IMG/VR virus record: IMGVR_UViG_3300010885_009568
Location: 1 to 22,674 of that record
Source: a virus
Strand: one strand, 5' to 3'
Length of the DNA stretch: 22,674 nucleotides
In this document: positions 7,247-13,215 of the stretch, piece by piece
How the letters are laid out: the number at the start of each line of letters is the position of its first letter
Position numbering within the stretch: position 1 is the stretch's first letter
Translations under genes and position numbers: made by a program
The notes under the pieces: generated by a model
The model's database searches: none
Told to the model about the DNA's origin: nothing
Seen by the model: the letters and a program-made list of their open reading frames with translations, nothing else

Positions 7247-7255
7247 TGTTATAAT
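7247..7255 (+). promoter_or_regulatory. Extended -10 promoter for the exonuclease/DnaE-like operon
   Basis: TGTTATAAT is a perfect extended -10 (TGn + TATAAT at 7250-7255). No good -35 is found 17 nt upstream, as is usual for extended -10 promoters. The predicted start is near 7262, leaving a leader of about 37 nt that contains GGAG (7288-7291) before ATG 7299. The whole 7181-7298 gap holds nothing else recognisable. Confidence 0.6.
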
Positions 7256-7298
7256 AATATTTAGAATATTTGTTTTGTAAGTGTTATGGAGAAAAATA

Positions 7299-7829
7299 AT
7301 GGATTGTATGATAGATATTGAGAGTTTAGATACAAGCCCTTATTGTGTCATTCTGACTATAGGGGCTGTGCTATTTGACCCGAAAGGTAACGGAGTAGTT
7401 GAAAAACTAGAACTCCGTCCTACGATAGAAGAACAAACAGAAAAGTTCAACCGAGTTATTAACGATGATACTATTCGTTGGTGGAGCGAACAGAGTCCCT
7501 CTGCATTAGAAGAAGCAATGAGCGATAGAGATAGAATTTCTTTCAAAGAAACAATGGAAAAACTCTACAAGTTTTGTTGGAATCGTAGAGCAGTTTGGAG
7601 TAACGGTGCAGGATTCGATGTTGTTGCTATGGAAACAGCATTTAGACAGTTAGACATGCCTATACCGTGGCCCTTCTATACCGTTAGAGATACTAGAACT
7701 CTTTATGAAATTGCTAATGTTAAACTAAAAAGCGGCGGGCATGTGACGAGCCATAAGGCAATTGAGGATGCTGAGCGGCAGGCAGTGGTTGTGCAAGAAG
7801 CATACAGGAAGTTAGGCCTTAGTAACTAA
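7299..7829 (+). CDS. dexA: DexA-like DEDDh 3'-5' exonuclease
   Basis: 176 residues from ATG 7299, chosen because GGAG lies 7 nt upstream; the longer GTG at 7281 would put the SD inside the gene. DEDDh exonuclease motifs are present: D6-I-E8 (Exo I), D107 in N-G-A-G-F-D (Exo II), and H152-x4-D157 (SHKAIEDA, Exo III). T4 DexA degrades single-stranded DNA from the 3' end, and the same fold forms the DnaQ proofreading subunit. It shares an operon with the DnaE-like protein 15 nt downstream, which may be meaningful. No polymerase or helicase domain is fused. Confidence 0.85.
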   Translation: MDCMIDIESLDTSPYCVILTIGAVLFDPKGNGVVEKLELRPTIEEQTEKFNRVINDDTIRWWSEQSPSALEEAMSDRDRISFKETMEKLYKFCWNRRAVWSNGAGFDVVAMETAFRQLDMPIPWPFYTVRDTRTLYEIANVKLKSGGHVTSHKAIEDAERQAVVVQEAYRKLGLSN

Positions 7830-7844
7830 TTAAAGGAAATTTAG

Positions 7845-8420
7845 ATGAAGTTTAATTCTGATGTGGACATAGATTTGGGAGATAGAAATAAATTATTGAC
7901 CGTAATCAAGCACATCCCTGCTAGTATGCGTAACGCCAATCCTATTAGAAAACATGCTACCGGGGTACATGTTACAGAAATACCATACGACCCCGTTAAT
8001 AACATGGCTGCTATTGATTACAAAGAAGCAGAGAAGCGCGGGTATTTTAAGTTAGACTTACTGAACGTGCATGTCTACGAGCAGGTTAAAAGTGAAGAGC
8101 ACCTACTAGAATTAATGAAAGAGCCAAATTGGGCTAAGTTGAGTGATCCTATCTTTGTAGAAAAGTTGATTCATCTGAGTAATCATTATCAATCGATTAG
8201 AAAAATGCCTGAGATTATTAATAGCATTCCTAGACTTGCGATGTTCCTAGCAATAATTAGACCTAGTAAGAAGCATTTAATAGGTTTACCGTGGAAAGAG
8301 ATAGCAAAGACAGTGTGGGAAAAAGATTCTACTGGCTATCAGTTCAAGCAGTCCCATAGTTTGGCCTACGCGCAACTAGTAGTAGTTCATATGAACTTGC
8401 TGAGCGAAAACAAAAAATGA
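7845..8420 (+). CDS. Miniature DnaE-like (C-family replicase) protein, 191 aa
   Basis: Motifs of the bacterial Pol III alpha subunit appear in the right order in a very short protein. SDVDIDLGDR (5-14) matches the PDFDVDF catalytic strand; KHATGVHV (36-43) matches KHAGGVVI; IDYKEAEKRGYFKLDLL (57-73) matches 'QFDKSDVEYAGLVKFDFL' with the third catalytic Asp at D71; AMFLAIIRP (132-140) matches ALVALFRPGP; and FKQSHSLAYAQLV (167-179) matches FNKSHSAAYALVS. The PHP domain and most finger elements are absent (bacterial DnaE is about 1160 aa). It could be a reduced polymerase, a non-catalytic factor or a binding decoy. SD AAGGAAA at 7833-7839; its stop overlaps the next ATG (ATGA). Confidence 0.78.
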   Translation: MKFNSDVDIDLGDRNKLLTVIKHIPASMRNANPIRKHATGVHVTEIPYDPVNNMAAIDYKEAEKRGYFKLDLLNVHVYEQVKSEEHLLELMKEPNWAKLSDPIFVEKLIHLSNHYQSIRKMPEIINSIPRLAMFLAIIRPSKKHLIGLPWKEIAKTVWEKDSTGYQFKQSHSLAYAQLVVVHMNLLSENKK

Positions 8421-8761
8421 AACCAAGAATTGAAACAACTAGTTCTTATCCTGTAAGCATTTTTATTGCAGGGAATTACACACATGCGTCTATGTGCGCT
8501 AGAACATATTGTGATACGGTAGGGCATTGTGTCACAATCACCCCTACTAAATATTTATATACTGGCGGGGAAGAAGATGGGGTAATCATTGGATTTATTA
8601 ACTATCCTAGATTTCCCTCGGACAAAGAAAAAATAATGCAACATGCAGTGTCCTTAGCAAATAGATTATGTGATGTGTTAAAGCAGCAATCTTTTTCTAT
8701 TCAGACACCGGAAAAGACCGTTTGGTACAGTTACAGAGACGAGGACGCAATCAATGAGTAA
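8417..8761 (+). CDS. Hypothetical protein, 114 aa
   Basis: ATG 8417 overlaps the DnaE-like stop by 4 nt (ATGA), and its TAA overlaps the deformylase ATG by 8 nt (ATGAGTAA). A Rossmann-like start (PVSIFIAGNYTHASMCARTYCDTVG) is followed by the segment YLYTGGEEDGVIIGFINYPRFP, which looks conserved and which I recognise from marine phages without an assigned function. No nucleotide-binding P-loop. Coupling on both sides suggests constant stoichiometry with its neighbours. Confidence 0.7.
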   Translation: MKPRIETTSSYPVSIFIAGNYTHASMCARTYCDTVGHCVTITPTKYLYTGGEEDGVIIGFINYPRFPSDKEKIMQHAVSLANRLCDVLKQQSFSIQTPEKTVWYSYRDEDAINE

Positions 8762-9248
8762 ATTGTTGTCAGAAAATGACCCTATCCTATTAGAAATCAG
8801 CGAATCTTGGGATTTTGAGACAGACGGGGATCCTAATGACATTATTCGTGACATGATTAAGACCATGTTTGAACACAACGGAATAGGGTTATCCGCAATT
8901 CAAGCAGGCATCAAAAAGCGCATCTTTATTATGGGAAACGAACAGAATCTAGTAGCCTGCATTAACCCAAAAATTCTAGAAAAACATGGAGAAGTTCGTG
9001 ATGTTGAGGGTTGCTTAAGCTTCCCCGACCTTTGGATGCACGTAGCCCGAGCAGAAAAGATTAAGGTAAAATATCAAGATATCAGAGGTATGACAGTTGA
9101 ACGGGAATTAGAAGGGCTATTGTCTAGAGTTTTTCAACATGAATATGATCATTTGAACGGTATTTGTTTTGTTAATAAAGTTGGGCCGGTAACGCTTGAA
9201 CGGGCTAAAGAGAAAAGAAAGAAAAGATTAAGGCATTCTCTTAACTAG
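8754..9248 (+). CDS. def: Peptide deformylase
   Basis: 164 residues with all three deformylase motifs: GIGLSAIQ (43-50), EGCLS (85-89) and HEYDH (129-133). Cys87, His129 and His133 are the expected metal ligands and Glu130 the catalytic base. The enzyme removes the formyl group from new N-termini. Phage-encoded deformylases are well known in marine T4-like phages, where they are thought to support translation of host or phage membrane proteins. Motif 1 has Ser47 where Ala is usual. The C-terminus is basic (KEKRKKRLRHSLN) and overlaps the convergent minus-strand gene by 21 bp. Confidence 0.95.
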   Translation: MSKLLSENDPILLEISESWDFETDGDPNDIIRDMIKTMFEHNGIGLSAIQAGIKKRIFIMGNEQNLVACINPKILEKHGEVRDVEGCLSFPDLWMHVARAEKIKVKYQDIRGMTVERELEGLLSRVFQHEYDHLNGICFVNKVGPVTLERAKEKRKKRLRHSLN

Positions 9249-9608
9249 GGTGATACTTTTTCGCTTTATTCGACGCTTGTTGATGTCAGAGATGCTAACG
9301 ACTGGACCGTGAATAATAGTTAGATTTTTGTTCATAAATGTACGTAAGTACGTTCTAAAAGGGTCCCATTCTTGCTTTAAAAACAGATTTATGGGTATAG
9401 TTCTATTGCTTTCCCACCACCAAGCATCACCAAGATGTAAGAATTTCTCTCTTATAACGGATTCTACTATAGAACCGTAGTCGTATATTGTAGTTACTAG
9501 TTCGTCTCTATTTTGCACTATACCTACGTAATCTTGTCCGGCATAGGTACACACCGTAATAAAAGGGTGAGTGTCGCTCAATTTCGTGAAAAAATCTTTG
9601 TCTGCCAT
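9228..9608 (-). CDS. Hypothetical protein on the minus strand, 126 aa
   Basis: The only supported minus-strand gene. ATG is at 9608-9606 and the stop at 9230-9228, overlapping the end of def tail to tail. The protein starts MADKDFFTKLSDTHPFITVC and has an aromatic patch WWWESNRTIPINLFLKQEW (about residues 63-81) and a very basic end (KRRIKRKS). A strand-rich central region (VGIVQNRDELVTTIYDYGS) recalls small Sm-like or SH3-like barrels, but this is weak. I recognise the type from marine phages, also inverted relative to its neighbours. Function unknown. Confidence 0.75.
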   Translation of the reverse strand: MADKDFFTKLSDTHPFITVCTYAGQDYVGIVQNRDELVTTIYDYGSIVESVIREKFLHLGDAWWWESNRTIPINLFLKQEWDPFRTYLRTFMNKNLTIIHGPVVSISDINKRRIKRKSITLVKRMP

Positions 9609-9617
9609 TATTATGTT

Positions 9618-9625
9618 TATTTACT
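9618..9625 (-). promoter_or_regulatory. Possible late-type promoter for the minus-strand gene
   Basis: On the minus strand the bases read AGTAAATA, one mismatch from the nATAAATA pattern used elsewhere in the window. It lies 9 nt before the ATG at 9608, so the predicted start (about 9612) would leave almost no leader. No sigma70 boxes with good spacing were found on this strand. Confidence 0.3.
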
Positions 9626-9655
9626 CAAAATTGCCCATTGTTAATAATTTATCTG

Positions 9656-9663
9656 AATAAATA
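9656..9663 (+). promoter_or_regulatory. T4-type late promoter (AATAAATA)
   Basis: AATAAATAC starts at 9656. It is followed 5 nt later by AAGGAG (9669-9674). It marks the change from the early block on the left to late genes on the right. The expected start is near 9669. Confidence 0.6.
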
Positions 9664-9761
9664 CTTACAAGGAGTGGCAATCAGTGTATACAACCGCAGT
9701 TTTTTTATATACCCAGCGTAACATAGTTGTTGTACTATCAGGACCATCCCCAAGGAGATTC

Positions 9762-10496
9762 ATGCCAGTATATTCTAAACCTCTCACCTTACACAAAGGT
9801 GTAGATAATCAATTACAATTTCAATTCTTAAATCAAGAGCAAAAACCCGTAGATGTGACCGGACTTGAAATAACTTTTAGAGCATTGGATCAAACTGGTT
9901 CTGTTATTCTATTTCAACAGACACTAACCCCTGTATTCTCTGCCACTGGCATAATGCAGCTTAATTTAGATTTAAGTACGCTAGTTCCAATCACTGCTCA
10001 ACAATGCTTTTATACGTTATCAATACCTTCACAAACTGGGAATGCACACTATCCTGTATATGTCGATGCACAAGCACAAGCCAGAGGTGATCTATACATA
10101 GTTAACTCGGTGTTGCCTAGTGTTGTTCCATCACTCAGCGTTACAATTCCTACAGTTCAAGGCAATCCTGGACCGTATCCCTTCACTGCTAATGATCAAC
10201 CGCTGTGGGATGCTAGTGCTAATATTTGGTTCAGCAGCATCATTACTAACGACAACAACCCAATACTGACACTACAGATGCAATATTATCAGTATACTGG
10301 AAACGTTGTGGTTTTGGGTTCTTGCACGGGTAATAGTGACTGGGCACCGGTTCAGGCATTCTCATACGCTAATGTTACCGATACTAAGGGATATGTATTA
10401 GAAGGGTTCTACCCGTACGTTCAAATTGCGTTTGAAGCTAATGCTAATAATATCGCAAATGGGTTTGATACGCTATCTAACATTTACGCCAGATAA
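9762..10496 (+). CDS. Putative virion structural protein, 244 aa
   Basis: ATG 9762 has AAGGAG (9752-9757) 4 nt upstream. The frame is open back to a GTG at 9684 that also has AAGGAG 9 nt before it, so a 270-aa form is possible; I prefer 9762 because phage proteins of this type begin MxVYSKPLTLHKGVDN. Residues about 13-130 look like an immunoglobulin- or BppU-like beta domain (LQFQFLNQEQKPVDVTGLEITFRAL). The region 140-150 (VPSLSVTIPTVQG) and the rest are also strand-rich. A late promoter drives it. The likely role is a baseplate, tail or neck-associated component; not proven. Confidence 0.72.
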   Translation: MPVYSKPLTLHKGVDNQLQFQFLNQEQKPVDVTGLEITFRALDQTGSVILFQQTLTPVFSATGIMQLNLDLSTLVPITAQQCFYTLSIPSQTGNAHYPVYVDAQAQARGDLYIVNSVLPSVVPSLSVTIPTVQGNPGPYPFTANDQPLWDASANIWFSSIITNDNNPILTLQMQYYQYTGNVVVLGSCTGNSDWAPVQAFSYANVTDTKGYVLEGFYPYVQIAFEANANNIANGFDTLSNIYAR

Positions 10497-10511
10497 CTGT
10501 ACTTCAATCAC

Positions 10512-10526
10512 ATTATAGTCTATAAT
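10512..10526 (+). promoter_or_regulatory. Promoter -10 (TATAAT) for primase, inside a small palindrome
   Basis: TATAAT at 10521-10526 lies exactly 6 nt before ATG 10533, the same spacing as at 4388 and 19130. The -35 candidate TGTACT (10498-10503) matches only 3 of 6 bases. The -10 is half of a perfect inverted repeat, ATTATA-GTC-TATAAT (10512-10526), so a TATAAT also exists on the other strand. No SD precedes the gene. Confidence 0.55.
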
Positions 10527-10532
10527 CAATAG

Positions 10533-11507
10533 ATGTTTGAGATTCTATCTATTATTCCGGGCAAAAAGAAACTAACCAGTTCCGGTTGGCATAGTTTCAA
10601 TGCCGTATGTTGCCATAATCGCGGACACAAGCCGGATCGTAGGATGCGCGGCGGCATTATCTTTGATGGTCCAAACAGATGGATCATGCATTGCTTCAAT
10701 TGCCAGTTTAAGTGCGCGTTCACATTGGGTAGACCATTAAACAAGAATACTAGACAACTGTTGAGTTGGTGTGGGGCAGATGAGGATCAAATAACCAAAT
10801 GGAGTTTTGAAAGTCTACAGCATAAAGACTTATTAGACTTTACCAATCTTCGGAGAGAAAAGAGAAAGATAAAATTTAAAGAAATGCCTCTCCCCGACGG
10901 AGAAATGTTAAACTCTGAAAATCCAAAGCACAAAGTATACATTGATTATCTGCACGGAAGGGGAATAACTAACAGTGATTATCCTTTTCTAGTGACACCA
11001 AATGCGGCTGGACGTTATAATCAAAGAATAATCATACCTTACACATTTAAGAATAAAATTGTGGGGCATACGAGCCGATTTATAGATAACAAAATGCCAA
11101 AGTTCATCAATGAACAGCAGCCAGGTTATCTGTTTGGATATGATTTACAAAAACCCAATTGGCAAGTTTGCATAGTGGTAGAAGGCATATTTGATGCACT
11201 CAGTATTAACGGGTGCGCGTTAATGCACAACACGATTAGTGAAGAACAAGCCACTCTACTTAAAACCCTGTATAGAAAGGTGATTGTTGTTCCAGATCAA
11301 GACAAGGCAGGATTAGAAATATGTGACAGAGCATTGGAATTGGGATTTAGTATAAGTATGCCCAATTGGGGTGTTAAAGATGCTAATGACTCCGTAGTAA
11401 AATATGGCAAGACAGCTACTATGCTAAGTATTTTGCAGAATGAAACTACCAGTAAGATTAAGATAGAAATGCAAAGAAAGAAAATTGATAAACGTAATAA
11501 ATTATGA
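10533..11507 (+). CDS. 61: T4 gp61-type DNA primase
   Basis: 324 residues. A likely zinc site lies at the N-terminus (C26/C27, H28, H32 with C54 and C57: CCHNRGH ... HCFNCQF). A TOPRIM domain follows, with E217 (VVEGIFDA) and D255-x-D257 (VVPDQDKAG), and a C-terminal K-D-A-N-D (282-286). T4 gp61 makes RNA primers together with the gp41 helicase, encoded next. ATG 10533 sits 6 nt after TATAAT and has no SD, so a leaderless mRNA is predicted. It lies among late genes but has its own promoter. Confidence 0.88.
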   Translation: MFEILSIIPGKKKLTSSGWHSFNAVCCHNRGHKPDRRMRGGIIFDGPNRWIMHCFNCQFKCAFTLGRPLNKNTRQLLSWCGADEDQITKWSFESLQHKDLLDFTNLRREKRKIKFKEMPLPDGEMLNSENPKHKVYIDYLHGRGITNSDYPFLVTPNAAGRYNQRIIIPYTFKNKIVGHTSRFIDNKMPKFINEQQPGYLFGYDLQKPNWQVCIVVEGIFDALSINGCALMHNTISEEQATLLKTLYRKVIVVPDQDKAGLEICDRALELGFSISMPNWGVKDANDSVVKYGKTATMLSILQNETTSKIKIEMQRKKIDKRNKL

Positions 11508-11547
11508 AACGATATCACTTTGATAATTGTAAGGATTAGGAAATTTA

Positions 11548-12930
11548 ATGATAAAAGATTATAATATTGATGTACAGACACTATTCTTACGTATGATGGT
11601 AACTAACTCCGAGTTGTTTACTCGCGTTATCAATATCATGAATGCAAAGAATTTTGAACGCACTATCAGACCAGTTGCAGAGTTCATTGTGGATCATACA
11701 GAAAAATATAGTATGATGCCAGATCCAACACAGATCAAGGCTACGACTGGAGTAGACATTGAACCAATTCCCGAACTAGGTGAAGGTCATTATGATTGGT
11801 TTCTAGAAGAGTTTGAACAATTTACTAAGCGGCAAGAACTTGAGAGGGCAATTCTTAAGGCAGCGGATCTTCTTGAACAGGGAGATTTTGATCCGGTAGA
11901 AAAACTGATCAAAGATGCAGTACAGATTAGTCTACAGCGTGACATGGGTACAGACTATTTTGCTGACCCCAAAGAGCGTCTCAATAGGTATTTCAATCAA
12001 GGCGGTCAAGTAAGCACTGGCTGGCCCCAATTAGACCGTGTGATGTATGGTGGCATGAGTAGAAAAGAATTAAACATCTTTGCCGGTGGTTCTGGTTCTG
12101 GTAAATCCTTGATTATGATGAATCTTGCATTGAATTGGTTACAGCAAGGATTGAGCGGTGTCTATGTCACTTTGGAATTGTCTGAAGAACTGACCTCGTT
12201 AAGAACTGACGCGATGTTGACTAATATGAGTACTAAAGAAATTCGTAAAAGTATTGACGACACCGAACTTAGAGTAAAGATGGCTGGGAAAAAGTTTGGT
12301 CAATATCGTGTAAAGTCATTGCCAGCGCAGGCTAATGTTAACGACATCAGAGCGTTCATTAAGGAAGTACAGATACAAACTGAGATTAAAGTAGATTTCG
12401 TGATGATTGATTATCTTGATCTAATCATGCCTGTATCAGTCAAAGTAAACCCCACAGATCAGTTTATCAAGGATAAGTATGTTTCAGAAGAACTTAGAAA
12501 TCTAGCGAAAGAACTTGGAGTTCTTATGGTGACTGCATCTCAGTTGAACAGAAGTGCAGTTGAGGAGATAGAATTTGATCACAGTCATATCGCAGGTGGT
12601 ATCTCAAAGATCAATACTGCTGACTTTGTATTTGGTATCTTTACTTCTAGGTCTATGCGTGAGCGGGGAAAGTATCAGATACAGTGCATGAAGTCGCGTA
12701 GTTCGACGGGTGTAGGAATGAAAATTGACTTAGAATATAATATAGAAACTATGCGTATTACTGACGAAACGCCAGATGAAACCGTAAAAAGTGATTCCCC
12801 TAGTCAAATTATGAACAAAATTAAGACGGTTTCTACTATATCTAGTAGCACGGAACCCGAAATCAAAAAGATTGTAGCCGATGTTCAGAGTACTAAGTTA
12901 AAGAGTTTGCTCAATCAACTAAACAAATAA
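11548..12930 (+). CDS. 41: T4 gp41-type replicative DNA helicase
   Basis: 460 residues of the DnaB/RecA-type helicase family. Helical N-terminal part (1-135), then Walker A GGSGSGKS (180-187), the E210 region (YVTLELSEEL), Walker B VDFVMIDYLD (282-291, D288), the TASQLNRSA sensor (329-337), and arginine-rich C-terminal motifs. As in T4, it forms a hexamer that unwinds the fork and recruits the gp61 primase encoded just upstream. SD AAGGA/TAGGA within the 40-nt gap; ATG 11548. The C-terminal 60 residues are Ser/Thr/Glu-rich and may bind partners. No intein or frameshift. Confidence 0.92.
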   Translation: MIKDYNIDVQTLFLRMMVTNSELFTRVINIMNAKNFERTIRPVAEFIVDHTEKYSMMPDPTQIKATTGVDIEPIPELGEGHYDWFLEEFEQFTKRQELERAILKAADLLEQGDFDPVEKLIKDAVQISLQRDMGTDYFADPKERLNRYFNQGGQVSTGWPQLDRVMYGGMSRKELNIFAGGSGSGKSLIMMNLALNWLQQGLSGVYVTLELSEELTSLRTDAMLTNMSTKEIRKSIDDTELRVKMAGKKFGQYRVKSLPAQANVNDIRAFIKEVQIQTEIKVDFVMIDYLDLIMPVSVKVNPTDQFIKDKYVSEELRNLAKELGVLMVTASQLNRSAVEEIEFDHSHIAGGISKINTADFVFGIFTSRSMRERGKYQIQCMKSRSSTGVGMKIDLEYNIETMRITDETPDETVKSDSPSQIMNKIKTVSTISSSTEPEIKKIVADVQSTKLKSLLNQLNK

Positions 12931-12944
12931 TTCCTCAAAGTTCC

Positions 12945-12952
12945 GATAAATA
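12945..12952 (+). promoter_or_regulatory. T4-type late promoter (GATAAATA)
   Basis: GATAAATAC begins at 12945, 15 nt after the gp41 stop. The predicted start is near 12958, giving a 12-nt leader with AGGA (12959-12962) ahead of ATG 12970. It drives the 81-aa protein and the 1105-aa polyprotein-like gene. Confidence 0.7.
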
Positions 12953-12969
12953 CTTCATAGGACCTTTGT

Positions 12970-13215
12970 ATGCAGAAAAAAACTAGAAGTCTGTTGGAAG
13001 AATTGGAGGCTATTGGCAGTAACCGTGATATTAATCATATCATAGAAAGCCGTGCTAACAATGTCATTGCCAGCGCCATAAATTTACTAGAACTGATCAG
13101 TAAGCATTATCCCGGCGAAAAAGCAGAAATTCTAGAAAAGAAGCTATTGAGTTCCATAAAGAGCAAAGACCAAGATAGGTTTTCTAAGTCTCTGAGGAAA
13201 AAAAATGAGATTTAA
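12970..13215 (+). CDS. Hypothetical helical protein, 81 aa
   Basis: First gene after a late promoter, with AGGA 7 nt before ATG 12970. The product is fully helical and charged (SLLEELEAIGSNRDINHIIE, then AINLLELISKHY, then KSLRKKNEI) with no Cys. It overlaps the following large gene by 11 nt. I recognise the type as a short, unannotated marine T4-like phage protein usually placed near this large gene. A chaperone, scaffold or core-protein role for the large product is a guess from the coupling. Confidence 0.7.
   Translation: MQKKTRSLLEELEAIGSNRDINHIIESRANNVIASAINLLELISKHYPGEKAEILEKKLLSSIKSKDQDRFSKSLRKKNEI

Noticed and set aside
7281-7298. GTG start giving six extra residues on the exonuclease
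   Set aside because: The GGAG that serves ATG 7299 lies inside this extension, and the DIE motif is normally near the N-terminus.
8552-8559. Perfect TATAAATA on the minus strand inside the 114-aa gene
   Set aside because: It would be antisense with no gene to serve; a chance match is likely in AT-rich sequence, though antisense transcription could be tested.
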